DNA of 64,000 bases from Tieghemostelium lacteum (GCA_001606155.1 LODT01000021.1:1-64000), one strand, 5' to 3'. Shown: positions 1 to 12,058, numbered from the stretch's first letter. Notes: generated by a model not told the origin, from the letters alone. Numbers and translations are program-made.

Positions 1-2
1 TA

Positions 3-3
<1 letters not shown>

Positions 4-82
<79 letters not shown>

Positions 83-213
83 TTAATATTATTGAAATTA
101 ATAATAGTAAAGATATTGATAATGAAAATAATAATAATAATACAACAGTTGACCATTCCATTGATGCAAATCAGGATATATATATTTTTGAAACCAAAAA
201 ACAGTCTGAATAA
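4..213 (+). CDS. 3' end of an Asn-rich protein (partial)
   Basis: The frame is open from base 4 to a TAA at 211-213. It encodes an Asn run of about 25 residues followed by a mixed tail ending in ETKKQSE. A TAA lies in the same frame at bases 1-3, so the real exon either starts inside the repeat after an intron or the repeat length is off by a base. Nothing in the tail identifies a family. It is called coding only because the tail after the repeat is a sensible amino-acid mix and a poly-T-rich intergenic stretch follows at once. Confidence 0.4.
7..82 (+). repeat. (AAT)n microsatellite
   Basis: About 25 near-perfect AAT units, read as poly-Asn in the frame of the partial gene. Such runs are typical of dictyostelid exons. 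Confidence 0.9.
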
Positions 214-428
214 ATAAAAGACAATCATTATGTAATAAATATTTATTTTTTTTTAGTTAAGATCGGCGTAACACACTAGTGTCACTAAGTTCAATTTTTT
301 TTTTTACTGTTAGTTTTTTTATACTTCATCCCCAACGTTTATAAAACAGTTAATGTTGCTTTTATCAACTCTACAATATTAGTTGACTAATATATATTAT
401 ATAAAAGTATAGAATTTTAAAAAAAAAG

Positions 429-1595
429 ATGAATCATTATTTCAAAACAATGCTACGACATGCACCATTAATAGGAATTAAATCAAGTATTGTAAAAGAT
501 TCAAATAGAATTTTATCATTTGATACTCTATCGCACACAAAAGAGGCATCAAAAGATAAATATGAAATAAACAAAGAAAAACCTATTGATAATACTAGTA
601 TTATTGCAATTCATAGCAATTTAATTGATGATCAATGCGCTTGTTGTATGGACTCAGAGACATTTTTTACATTAATGCAAAAAGAGAACCCTTACATACA
701 ATCTGGTTTTAGAGAACACACTAATGGTTCATTTTGGAACTGTACCAAAAGTATATTCCAACTACATAATGATACATTTAATATATGGACACATTTATTA
801 GGTGCACTCTATTATCTTTGTTTCATTATTAATTGGTTACTTTTAGAAAATACAGACACTAATAATAACATTAATAATAATAATAACACTAGTAGTAACA
901 ATTCAACATTACCAAAAATCTATCTTTTTTACTATCTTTTAAGTTGTTTTTTTTGTTTCACAGCATCAACCATTTATCACACCTATAGATCACATTCTAT
1001 TCAGGTTTTCAAAAGAACATTAATGTTTGATGTCTCTGCAATAGCTCTTGTAATTCTGGCAGCTGTAAATTTAATATTAAATGCAGAGTTGCAATGTTAT
1101 CCAACAGTAAGACGACTCTATCTTTTCTCATTTCTCTTTTTAATTTTTCTAGCAATATATATGCTTCCTATAATGGTAAGATAATAGAGAGAGAATAGAG
1201 ATAAAATAATTTTAACATTTAAACTAACCCTATTGTTAATTTTTTAATAGATGAGAAATAAAAAGTATACAATGCGAACTGCAATATTTTCGACATTGGC
1301 ACTTCAAGGTTTAGCGTCACATCTATTGAAAATCTATTTAAATCAATCAATTTCAGAGAATGACCTCAAAGTAACTGTATTGCTACTGCTATCATATACA
1401 TTATTTGGGATGGGTCTAACCATTAGGCGTTTACAAATACCAGAAAAACTTCAGTCACATACATTTGATATCTATCTGTCTAGTCATCAGATATTTCATG
1501 TTTTAGTTTTATTAGGTACTATATCAATACTTTATGCGTTTAAAGATTCCTATATATATCAACAAAATAAAGAATGTCAATTATTGGATTTGTAG
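429..1595 (+). CDS. PAQR / hemolysin-III family seven-helix membrane receptor
   Basis: Two exons, 429-1175 and 1251-1595, joined by a 75-bp phase-0 intron (GTAAG...TTTTAATAG), give 363 residues. The family marks are clear: SGFREHTNGSFWNC followed by SIFQLHNDTFNIWTH (the PAQR entry motif), STIYH at the end of a later helix, and SHQIFHVLVLLG in the last exon. The His of the YH motif and the two of SHQIFH are the expected zinc ligands. Several hydrophobic helices are visible, and an Asn-rich insert sits in the first inter-helix loop. The long hydrophilic N-terminus of about 95 residues contains a CACC cysteine cluster. In animals and fungi these proteins are progestin/adiponectin-type receptors or ceramidase-like enzymes; the ligand here cannot be told. 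The intron is placed where the first exon's frame would otherwise stop within three codons. Confidence 0.9.
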
Positions 1596-1701
1596 GTCAT
1601 TTGAAAAAAAAAATCATCCCAAAAGAAATCAAGATCTTTTACGATGAAAATCCCAAGGATTTTTTTTATAAACTTTCATTCAAAACCATCACATAATACT
1701 C

Positions 1702-3453
1702 ATGAATCAACAACACAGTAGTAAAATAGTAATAATACCAAAGTTTATAGTTGCTGATATTTTAACAAAACTATTTCAATCATTATCAGCAAACTCAAAT
1801 TTAAAATTCAACCTATTCAGAGTAATAGCATTAGTTTCAAAAGAATGGAGATATGATATCCTAGAGAGAGTATTTTCTTGCTTTTACTTTATTGGCAATA
1901 CACCTCAGAAGATTTTAAGAGAACTCCAGTCCCTACCTATAAAAAAAGGAATTGATATATCTTTTGCCCTGAATAATCAAACATCAGAACTATATCAGAG
2001 CACTGAGTTCCAAGAGTTTAAACAATTTATTTCAAATATTAGAGTGTCGGATAATGATAAATATATAGAAATGGTTTCTTTTAGTAACAGTATTAAATAT
2101 ATAAATTTTGTTATCCAACAAACAAAAACTGGTGAAATGCTCGAATTGAAAAATCTTATCTCTAAATTGACATCAACAACCACCACCACAACCACAAAGA
2201 ATGGTCCAATAACTTTTTATTTGCATCTAGAAAGTGATTTTGAAGGTGATGAAGAATCGTTTGACTTTCATAGAGTTTCAAATGCTCTTAGTGGAAGTTC
2301 TAGAATTGATAACTTTAGATTTCAGAACTACTCAACTGATATCATTGTTATTAATATCCAATCACTCCAAATACTATCCAACCTCATTAGTTTACAAATT
2401 ATATCAACTCAAATTGACACTAGTAAATCAATATGTCAACTCATTGAGTTTCATCAATCAATCTCTGATATCTTTTTGGGAGGTGTAACATTTAAAATTG
2501 GTACCTATGATGAAATTTTAGAGACTCTCTCTAGAAACCATAGAGTTGTAGAATTTGATGTTGAACCAAACGAAGAACTACCTTTATATCTTTTATCAAT
2601 TGTGAATTTGTTAAACTCCAACAAACGTTTAAAGTTTCTTTCGCTAACAAACTTTGATATAATTAAACCACCAAAGGGATCAGCTACTTTGTCCATTGCC
2701 AATAATACCATTAAATATTTGAATATATCAGAATGTAATATTCAAGATAGTAGATCATTGAATATATATTCTTATTGGAATTCACCATCATCTCTAGTAG
2801 ATCTATACTTGCAAAAATTCACCAAAAAGATCGATCTACATGAATATTTCCAACAACATAAAAAATTTAAAAAAATATATTATAACGGAAGGGAACAGGA
2901 AGGAAATCCATTTAGATCCATTGTTGCATTGTTGGAAGGTGGAAAATTCCCAAGTTTTCAGGAGTTATATTGGTATAATGATTTTGGTAATATTGAGTGT
3001 GTATTGCAACTACTGCCATTATTCAGTATGCTTATCAAAATACATATTAATCAAACACTATCAATGGACGGGCTTTGTAAATTCCTAAACCAACGTAATA
3101 GTTCAATTAAAGAGCTAAAAATTAATAGTGTTGATAAATGGAATACTCAATTATTTTCCACTTCATTGGCAAACAATAATTTTCTCCAAACGTTTGCTAT
3201 TGATTCTGTTGACAATTCATATTATACCTTTACTGAGTATATTGAATTATTAATTCATATCATTTCACACAATAATAACTTAAACCACCTTTCAATCCCA
3301 TCTCCTAAAGTTTCCCCAATTTCGAATGAACTTCAATCAAAATTCAGTGTCGCTATAAAAGAAAAAGCAACACAAGTTTTTTCTCTAAGTTTAATGGTAT
3401 CCAATCCATTTTTAAAATCGGTTTTAAGTGAGAACCAGATTCTTACAAAGTAA
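1702..3453 (+). CDS. F-box-like / LRR-like protein, dictyostelid-type
   Basis: A single 583-residue frame. The N-terminal 55 residues (IPKFIVADILTKLF ... ALVSKEWRYDILERVF) have the spacing of an F-box-like helix bundle as seen in many dictyostelid repeat proteins. The rest has irregular Leu-rich repeats such as LNSNKRLKFLSLTNF and NNTIKYLNISECNI. A short Thr run (ACC/ACA codons) lies near residue 155. The F-box assignment would make it a substrate adaptor of an SCF ubiquitin ligase, but this is family inference and the motif is weak. The C-terminal third of the CLU protein at 6786-11181 has a similar LRR-like texture. Confidence 0.6.
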   Translation: MNQQHSSKIVIIPKFIVADILTKLFQSLSANSNLKFNLFRVIALVSKEWRYDILERVFSCFYFIGNTPQKILRELQSLPIKKGIDISFALNNQTSELYQSTEFQEFKQFISNIRVSDNDKYIEMVSFSNSIKYINFVIQQTKTGEMLELKNLISKLTSTTTTTTTKNGPITFYLHLESDFEGDEESFDFHRVSNALSGSSRIDNFRFQNYSTDIIVINIQSLQILSNLISLQIISTQIDTSKSICQLIEFHQSISDIFLGGVTFKIGTYDEILETLSRNHRVVEFDVEPNEELPLYLLSIVNLLNSNKRLKFLSLTNFDIIKPPKGSATLSIANNTIKYLNISECNIQDSRSLNIYSYWNSPSSLVDLYLQKFTKKIDLHEYFQQHKKFKKIYYNGREQEGNPFRSIVALLEGGKFPSFQELYWYNDFGNIECVLQLLPLFSMLIKIHINQTLSMDGLCKFLNQRNSSIKELKINSVDKWNTQLFSTSLANNNFLQTFAIDSVDNSYYTFTEYIELLIHIISHNNNLNHLSIPSPKVSPISNELQSKFSVAIKEKATQVFSLSLMVSNPFLKSVLSENQILTK

Positions 3454-3895
3454 CCAATGTAAATCCATAATAGTAATAAATAGGCTAAATCGACAAGTAT
3501 TTTATATTATCAATTATCAAGTTTAACTCTAGATTTAATAACCCTTTATTCATGGTGTTGGAGGTTTTTGCATCAATAGTCGTATAATATTGTTAAAATT
3601 TTAGTACAATTGCTATTGTTGATTCACTATTTTGAAAATTTTGTACAGTTATACAATTTTTGTAACAACAATTGTTGTTTTTCAGAAAATTGCTTAGAGG
3701 ATTGTTTAAATAAAAAACATAAGAAAATTTTAATTAACTATAACTTTAAAAACTTAGATTATACCAAAATTTTGAAAAAACAATATGGATACCTAAAATC
3801 TTACAAATTTATGATAATAATATTTAAAAATATATTTTTTAGAATAGTATTAATGATTTAAGTATTTGATTCTGTTTTTTTTTACAACTTTAATT
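3454..3895. other. Intergenic, no gene seen
   Basis: AT-rich spacer between the F-box-like gene and the first repeat island. An 83-codon frame at 3610-3861 begins with TTG, not ATG, and is built of Phe/Lys/Asn/Ile as expected of AT-rich noise. No repeat or RNA gene was recognised. Confidence 0.5.
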
Positions 3896-4310
3896 TTATT
3901 GAGCAGGCCAACATCAGTTGAGGGTTTATTTATAAAATAAAATTTTGTTTGTATGTTTTGTTGAATTTGTAGATTAGAGTTTTATTCTTAGAATTTGGTG
4001 ATGGTTGGAATTTTAATTATATTGGAAGGATCCATATTTGAGATGGATGTCCATTTGTTCCATATTGATTTGAAGGTAATTGCAATTATGTTGATAAGGA
4101 TGCTGTGATATTTGATGTTGTATACTTTGAGTATTGTAGAAGGATTCCAGTCAATTTCTTTGAATGGGAGATGTTTGACTGTGCTTTTGAATTGGTGAGT
4201 GTATTAAATTGTTGTGGTAGTTTGACACTCGAAGAAGATATGGGTGGGGATAGATTCAGAGATTGTGTTGCATATAGTTCACTTTTTATTTGATATTTGA
4301 TTCTGTTTTT
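3896..4310 (-). mobile_element. LINE fragment (3' end), copy A
   Basis: Read on the minus strand this matches the C-terminal coding part and 3' tail of the longer copy at 53462-54556. Shared stretches include the segment around the HxxxxC zinc-knuckle codons, the block coding FKSIWNKWTS, and the tail with CAACTGATGTTGGC-like sequence. The copy is truncated at its 5' side and has no long open frame, so it is an old, decayed insertion. Confidence 0.7.
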
Positions 4311-4683
4311 TATTTGAATCTATAAAAAATTATAACAGATGTATTATTTGCTATTTATATCCACTATTTGTATACTAATCTTCTATTATACAAATTGATA
4401 TCTTTAGACTATTTTGAAATGGATTTAAAATAGATAATAAATTAAAAACTTCTGTAATTTATTATCTATTTTAGTTATTTAACTATAACTATATTGAACT
4501 CAAAATGTACTTTATGTTTATTAAGATTAGATTTAATATGAACTGTACATTTTTTGTTATGAGATTTGGATTGAAAAATATATATAACCTTTTCTTTTAG
4601 ACCCTAAGGGTTTAATCTTCAGGGAGTCGATTAATTCCAAATAAATATACCATTTCAATTATCAAACTACTACAATGAATGAG
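4311..4683. other. Intergenic, nothing identified
   Basis: AT-rich spacer between LINE copy A and the first repeat module. A short inverted pair is visible, where AATAGATAATAAATTA (around 4428-4443) is echoed by TAATTTATTATCTATTTT (4457-4474). This is a likely AT-rich hairpin and has no evident gene. Confidence 0.4.
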
Positions 4684-6117
4684 AAAACCACTACATAAAA
4701 GGGATTAATAGGATATTAGGTATCATCTCTTCAACCACTCTAAAGAGATTTTCACCAACTCCCCTACAAAAACTTCTTTTCAATTAATGACAATCCTATT
4801 TTCCAAATCAACTACAAAAAATTTACCACAACACTACTACCACCTGTACCTATACATCAAATACAAAAAAGACCTATCCAAACAACCTCAAACAAATATT
4901 TACCAACCCAAGGAATGTGAATTTATTCCTCTTCTACAAATAGATACAACTAAACCTCCTCCATCTATAATCCTACCCCTCACCCCTTCCCAACTAAAAA
5001 TGGAAAAAAAATACCATATCAACTGTACCAAACTACTCCTAACAATCAACAAAGTTAAAGATCCTAACCACCACAACATCTCTTCCATTAGACTACTCTA
5101 ACAAAAAGTGCACCTTGTGCAACACAGTCTCTGAATCTATTTCCACCCACATCTTTTTTGAATGCCTAACAACCACCACTGAATACACTCATCAATTCAA
5201 AAACACAATCAAATACTTCTAACTCAAAGATATTGAATGGACTCCTTCTTCAATTCTCAACATCTACAATAGTAAATATCACATAATTCTAATCAACATA
5301 ATCGCCATCACCTTCAAACCAATCTGGAACAAATGGACATCATTCTCATACACAGACACATCCAATTTAATCAAAATACCTACCCTTAACCAAATCCTAA
5401 ATATAATCCTCCTAGAAAAAGAACTCCTTAAAGACAAAATCCTGCAACTCCAAATAAATAGAGATCTAGACAAAATCAATCTCTCCATACTCAAATTCAA
5501 CAATACTTATAAAACTTCAAAATATAAATAAAAAAAGCAACTGATGTCGGCTTTGTGAGCCCCCCCCTCAGTATAATTAAAACTTTTAAAAAAATAAAAA
5601 AAATTAGGTATCATCCTCTTATGCCTCTTCTCCTTCTCATAAGACCTTCTATTTTCACTTTCATTATGAAAGAAAATATGATTTGATAGATGTACTTTAT
5701 TTTAAATTTTCTCTTACAATTTCTCTAGTTCTCTTTGATACATTGAATATCATCTTTTCGAATGGTAGTACAAATTCTTTGTATAAATAAGATATACCAG
5801 CAATAGGAATTCAACAAAAAGTATTCTAATAGCTAATTTATTGAAGTCTTTGCATCTATTTTTACAAATAATATTAAATTATATTTTCTTTTTAATAACT
5901 ATTTTACAAGTATTTATTTTTAAAATAATTAGAATAGTTATTAACTTAAGAGAAGAATATTAAAAATTCAAATATATTGTATTGTTTAACTTCTTTAGTA
6001 TTTGTATCAATTGTTCTATATAATATCACAGTAGATTAACATGTACCGAAGAATGGTGTAATGAAAGTGAAAGAAACCAGAAGGTCTTATGAGAAGGAGA
6101 AGAAGCATAAGAGGATA
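4684..6117. repeat. Inverted-repeat module pair, left arm split by a LINE
   Basis: A repeat module is present in two opposite copies. The left arm is 4684-4727 plus 5616-5667; the right arm is 6059-6117. The arms share an almost identical 55-base core around CTCTTATGCCTCTTCTCC and CATAAGACCTTCT. The 391 bp between the arms (5668-6058) are AT-rich and hold no gene that I can see. The left arm is interrupted by LINE copy B, flanked by a 13-bp duplication. The same module recurs at 39277-39402 and on both sides of the island at 52399-54567. It may be the terminal inverted repeat of a foldback-type DNA element; the outer ends are too decayed here to find a target duplication of the module itself. 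Confidence 0.65.
4728..5602 (+). mobile_element. LINE insertion, copy B, 5'-truncated, with 13-bp target duplication
   Basis: This 875-bp insert matches the longest copy (53462-54556) from about codon 75 of its frame through the A-rich 3' tail. It sits between two exact copies of ATTAGGTATCATC at 4715-4727 and 5603-5615, the signature of target-primed reverse transcription. It is 5'-truncated and ends in a run of A with interruptions. Its reading frame carries several stops and shifts: 4787-5101 is open (104 codons) and recognisably the same protein as the longer copy, and later parts match in other frames. It is dead as a coding unit. Confidence 0.85.
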
Positions 6118-6785
6118 TTGTTGGGTAAATACTGAAAATTTTTCAAGACCAACTAGTACAAAGGCAACCTTGACATTCAACAACAAAACTCATAAATTAC
6201 AATTTTGAAAAGTTAGATCACATTATAATTTATTATTATCCTTAATCTGAATACCAATCCTTGTTATCTGGTAATAAAAACCTGCAACAATGGTCCAGTT
6301 CAGATTGTGATGTGTCAGAGCTCCTTTTGTGATTTGAGTCGTAATTTTGTCTCTGCATGATCTAAATACTTTAATATCCTCAATTCCATTTTCTACTTAA
6401 AATTAGTGTTTAAAATTACCATTGGTAAATTTTTTTGGATTACCACTGGTAGTAAAGTAAACCAATACCACTTTACCAGTGGATTAAAATACTCCAACTT
6501 CAAACAATGAACAAGATAAAATCAATCCTCTAATTTACAAATTTAACAAAAAATACAAATAACATTTTATTTTAAAAAACATTTAACTGAATCAATTGTT
6601 TTTCTAAATTAAAATATTCAACAGTAACTAAATTAAATTTTATAAATAATAAACACTTACAACCACCATCATTGAATAATTCTATAATACTTTTTCCCTT
6701 TTAGCTATTCCAAAGTCTTGGCATTTTTTTGAATTTTTTTTTATTGTTTTTGTACCTTATTGTTACTTTTGGCAAAAAGTTTAGT
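6118..6785. other. Intergenic with possible gene relic and hairpin
   Basis: At 6119-6208 a frame reads CWVNTENFSRPTSTKATL and on to KLQF before a stop. The residue mix is more protein-like than the surroundings, but it has no start and I do not recognise it. A hairpin lies at 6443-6482 (CCACTGGTAGTAAAGT paired with ACCACTTTACCAGTGG). A small LINE scrap follows at 6486-6560. The rest is an A/T-rich upstream region of the CLU gene. Confidence 0.4.
6486..6560 (+). mobile_element. LINE scrap (C-terminal coding end)
   Basis: About 75 bases match the last codons of the LINE frame, including AAAATCAATCCTCTAAT, which is shared exactly with copy D near 52853-52869. It lacks the 3' tail and the upstream part. 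Confidence 0.65.
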
Positions 6786-9700
6786 ATGAATAGTTTAAAT
6801 CATGAAAAAATAGAATCTAATGGATATATTAATCAAATTCCAGATATACAAAGTAATACAGGATATAGCAGTATTATAAATTCACCATCACAATCATCAC
6901 CAATACAAGTACAAACTATTGATGGATATGACGAGATAATACTAAGTCCTAGAATAACACCTCATATTTTAGATAAAAATAATAAAAATATACCAAATAT
7001 TAGCTTATCAACAGCCAGTAGCAATGTACAAATCTTTAAAAACTCATATAATCTACCAAATAATAATAATAATAGTTTGCAACAACCTTTATCTGATTTT
7101 ATATCAAATCCATTGCTTAATAGTGGTCTAGTAGTTGGTAGCTATCAATCTATTTTAGTTGATAATATAAATATAGTAAAGACCAATATTCCAACATCCA
7201 CTGATGAGATGATAATAGATAAAAGTGTAGAAAAGAATGAATTGAGCATAAAAGAAATCAGAGATAAGGTATATGCAGAGAAGAGATTACAGAAGAGTAG
7301 TGGTAGAGATTGGAATAAAGATTTTCAAGGACTACTAAGGTTATCAGCATCATTGAGTAAATTCCAATCATTAAGCTATTTAGCAATGGATTTTGTAAAA
7401 GCAGCAGAAATGTATGGTCTAATTATTATAAAAGAAATGTTTATGCCAATTGAATTGAAAACCATTAAACCAATTAATATTGGTGGTATAGCTGGTGGTG
7501 AGAAATACATTTGTCAAAACATTTTGTTTAAATTTGCCTATGATCAACAGATATCTGAAGGAATTTGGTTATATGGCGGTAACTATCCCTCTGAAGTAGG
7601 TGCTTCTAAACAAGCTGGTAATGAACTAAAATCATTATCAACATTCTTCCAACACACTGTTGATAATCAATTAGCTGACTTAATTAATTTGCCTTTAATG
7701 TGTATTATTGATTATTATGGATATAGAGGTTTGTATTTAATGGCAATTGTACACAAAAATATGAAATGACACTAATATTTTCTCATTTTATCTAGTAACA
7801 GCAATGTCATTACTACCTATTAATAAAACAACATTAGTTTATGGTAGTTCAGATGGTGGTTCAACTGTTCGTCAAGATAGAGTAGAAATTAACGAGGCAA
7901 TGGAGAGGTTAGGTAGATCAATGAATTTGCAAGCACATTTTGTTGGACAATCAACCCCAAAATTAGTGTATGGTCCAGGTGATTTAGAGGTTCATTTAGA
8001 TGAAAACAACTCATCACAATATTATGCAATTGACTTTGGTAGATTATTTCCTCCAGAAGCTTATTTTAAAGATGGTAAAGCCATAGCACATCGTGATGTT
8101 TTCTTTAAATTATTAAGACCAGAGTTTTTCAAAAACTATGATAAAGCACTGAGTAGTGACGCATTCACTGCTTGGAGTAATAATGATCCAGATAGCGATA
8201 TATGGAATCAAAATTTAAGTGAAGCAACATTGCATCTCTACAATGTGATCATTCCACGAGCTGCTGTAGAATTTAATAGTCAATGGGATTCAAGACAATT
8301 AGATCGTGAAAGATGGGATACGGAATTGGAAACTCATAAATATGGTATTAATCTACGTCACCTTGGTAGATTAAGACATTTGATTGATAATAGTGATCTT
8401 AGAAAACTCATACTCAATGAAATGGTAGCAAGAGTTTTGAAAAATAAGATTAAAGAGGATCTTAGAATCAACATGGCTGGTAACTATATAGGCTCTGAAG
8501 AAAGTGCTATTAATAGTGTCACTGAATTTCTAAATATGATATTTGGAGTTGATAAATTTGAAAATTCCAAATACTTTTGGACCATCACTATAAAGAGTTG
8601 GATCTCTGAGAAATTTGGAGATTCTCCTCAACAAAATGGTCTTACTGAACGAGAGTTTCAGAGTGAATTTGATCTCATGACTATTGTAAATTTACAAGAA
8701 ATTATCAAACAATTTCAAGAGAAAGCTGGAATCACTTTATCTGAAAGTGTTCTAGAACAACTCAAAAAGTTTGGAAATGGTGAAAGTAAGCGTCTACCGT
8801 TTCTATTGTACAGTGATATAAAACAAATTAGACCACTTGTAAAACATAGTAATAGCATTGCTCGTTCAGAAGGTATTTCGTTGTATATGAAAGCTACAGA
8901 GATGATCTATGCCAATCAGATATTTTTTGAAAAACCACTTCCCAAACCAAACTATCTAAGATTTGGCTCGGATTTTCATGAGGAGATAAGACTTCTCCAA
9001 GCATGTAATGAAAAACTAAACATTGCATCTAGATCATCTACTACCGATGCATCACTCTATCATCTATTGGGACTAGTTGATTTTGAATTGTATAAATTAA
9101 CTCAAAAGTCATCATTGTTGAACTCTTCCAGAGATAAACTATTGATATCCATAAAATATCAAGCAACTCCTACTTGTTTAATCTCATTAGCAACCATCTA
9201 TGATGTCATGGGACATCATAAAGAATCAATTAAATTATATGATAGATTAACATCTACCTATTCAGCAGAACAATACTTTGCAGTTTTGTTCGAATCAGCC
9301 TATATCTATTCACCCAACTACACATTATTCCCTGGATATGGCCTCAATGGAGCAAGTTTTCACCAATTCTATATCATTATTAAATTGTTAGTATCATTGA
9401 ATAACAGAGAACATCCATTGGTACAAAAATATCTGTACAATTCCTATAAATTGTTTTTGGAACTCTTAATTAAAACCTGTCAATTCCAGAACCAAGATAT
9501 TCACAATCCAATAAAGGAAATATTGGAGCTGAGAAATCAACGCGAATATCAGTTCAATGAAATCTCAATGTTATACGGTCAATTTATAGACAGTGGTTTG
9601 GAATATGATGCACACATTCTAGATAATGTATTACGTAGATCACTTGAAAATGACATTTACTATATCACAATTCGTGGTATACTAAAATGTTCAGTTGGCT

Positions 9701-11181
9701 CTAGAAGACTATCATTGTTAGTAAAAGAAGCATTTGAAAGTGGTCAAATTAATTTAGAGTCAATGAGCTCTGAAAAACTAGAGGAGTTATTTTCCAATAG
9801 TGAAGCATTTATTCAATTATTCACAGTTCACCACATTCAACTAAAAACAGTCATTGCTAAATCAGCATGGAAGGGAGTAGATATTTGTCAGTTTAATGCT
9901 TGTATAAATTTGCAATTGTCAGCATTCTATTTTAATGCAGAGACAATTAACAATCTTGTATATCTCTCTAGTAGATTACAAAAACTCACCCTAAAAGAAA
10001 TAACATTTGCTCAAAGTGATTTTCAAGATGATAAACCAAAACTCTCTAAATTTGATTTTAAATCTCTTTTAGAACTAAATATTATTGATTCACCAATGAC
10101 ATTTAATCTATTAGAATCTATCATGTTATCATGTAAATTATCTTTGAAAAAATTTTATATTGATAGAAGCTATCTATTGGATAGAGAAGATAATGATGTT
10201 AATTGTCCAATGTCACACTGTATAACTAGCCTACAGTCTATTGAATCACTTCAATACACCAATATATCAGCTCCACTAGATTACCTCTCACTACCATTGA
10301 CACTAAAATCATTGGCTCTGAATCGTGATCTTTCAGATAATAGTGTAATCTCTGAAATGGTAAAGAAAGGTTACCCTCTAAAAACAATTTACATTGAAAA
10401 TATAAGCAATTTACATTCACTATTGGAACCATTAAAAAATATTGATATACAATCACTGACTGTTCATTGTTACTATAATTATTTTCAATGTAATAATCTA
10501 CTAGATGGACTTGATTTACATTGGTCACGGTCACTTACTCATCTAAAGTTACTTGTAGGTAAAGAATTTAGTGGTTATTGTCAATTCTTTTCCAGTCTAA
10601 AAGCATTAACAACATTGTATCTAGACACAAGCTCTGGAAGTGAGGTAGCATTCAATGATCACCTTATAAATGAATTTCTACCAAATCTAATTAATCTTAA
10701 CAGTTTTACATTGGAATCTACTAATTATAAATTGATAGAGACTGCCAATTTTTATTCATCTATTCAATATCTATCATTATACAACTGTGGTGGCTCACAA
10801 GATAATTGGAAAAATTTAGGTAAAATCTATCCTAATCTACGTGAACTTAGATTACAAAATCCCAGAGCTCTCACTGACTATGCCATGAGATCTACTATTA
10901 GCACTCTGCCTGTAACTCTTGAAAATATACGTATTATTGATGCTTATGATCTTTCTGATCTATCATTTATAGATCTTGCCAATTCTTCCATTGCTCAAAA
11001 CCTAAAATCACTAATACTACTAAATGTCCGACTCTCTGATAGTATCTTTATTAAGATGGTAGAATCCTGTCCTAACCTTTTGTTTTTAACCCCATCATTT
11101 GAGTTTAAATCAAAAATAACTCATAAATACATTAAAGCTAAATATCCACATATTCATTTATCATTTAAACCTGATAATTAA
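6786..11181 (+). CDS. CLU-domain protein with TPR-like and C-terminal LRR-like region
   Basis: Two exons, 6786-7728 and 7796-11181, joined by a 67-bp phase-1 intron (GTTTGT...TATCTAG), give 1442 residues. The junction restores the CLU core, reading IDYYGYRVTAMSLLPINKTT then LVYGSSDGG, which is a strong check on the splice. The CLU (clustered mitochondria) domain covers about residues 160-500, with DFGRLFPPEA, LLRPEFF and KYGINLRHLG typical of the family. Residues about 720-800 look TPR-like, and from about 1010 to the end there are irregular LRR-like repeats, which standard CluA/CLUH proteins do not have. CLU proteins bind mRNAs for mitochondrial proteins and affect mitochondrial distribution; whether this divergent one does is inference. 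I start at ATG 6786 because the frame upstream (from 6729) has only a TTG. Confidence 0.85.
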
Positions 11182-11989
11182 CTGACAACATACCCCCACC
11201 ACTCAAAGTTTCAACATTTTGATAATCTTTTACTAACTTGCTATCTTCTCAAAATAGGGATATAAAAAAGCTTTTAATTAGTTTTATAAAGAATATTTAA
11301 TGTAATAATAATATTTTTTTTTAGTTATTATTAACAATCACTTTGGTGGTATTTGAAAATATCCCTTTTCGCAGATATTTTTTTTTTTTTTTTTTGTTTA
11401 TTTGATACATTATGTATTGCTTTTTGATAAATTTAAAAAATAGGAAAATGGTAACAATACATAATGTTGGACAATATCATATAAAAAAGCTTTGAAAAGG
11501 AAATTAAACAGGGTTGAATTTATTGATAATGAAATTTATTTGAAAAAAGTGGATAAATTATTCTTTTGTATCAGATCTTTAATCTCAAAAAAAAGTTCCT
11601 TAGATATTTATTTTTATATTGATCAATACAACAAAATTAGTAAAATCCCTTTCCATACTTTTAAAAAAAAAAAATTTTTCCATCACTCCACATCAACCAC
11701 AAATAACATATCTCTAAAAATTTTTAATATATTTGTATTTAGTTTAATAATTGTTAAGTTTATAATTAACTTACAATTAGTAGTTCACCTTTAAATTGCT
11801 AAAGGAATAAATATTGTGTCTTGTTTATATTGTTTTCTATTTCTAATTTTATTTTGTAAATCACTTTGTAACTTCACCCCTATCCAAACCTAAATCACCT
11901 GTTCCTAAATACCTTTTTTGTAAATAGCCCAATTCTTTTAAATTAGTATTAATTTTCATTTCTCATTATTTTCAATCAACTAACTTAAT
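11182..11989. other. Intergenic, hairpin only
   Basis: No convincing gene. A 100-codon frame at 11492-11794 begins with TTG and is Lys/Phe/Asn-rich. A perfect 13-bp inverted repeat (ACATTATGTATTG at 11407-11419, its complement at 11455-11467) would form a stem with a 35-base loop. It lies downstream of the CLU gene and could be a 3' end element, but nothing proves this. Confidence 0.4.
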
Positions 11990-11997
11990 ATGGTACC

Positions 11998-12058
<61 letters not shown>

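Noticed and set aside
6729-6785. Extra N-terminal residues on the CLU protein resembling a signal peptide
   Set aside because: The frame start is TTG and the Phe/Leu run comes from poly-T; the first ATG is 6786.
11492-11794. 100-codon frame in spacer
   Set aside because: It begins with TTG, and its composition is Lys/Phe/Asn/Ile as expected of A/T-rich noise.
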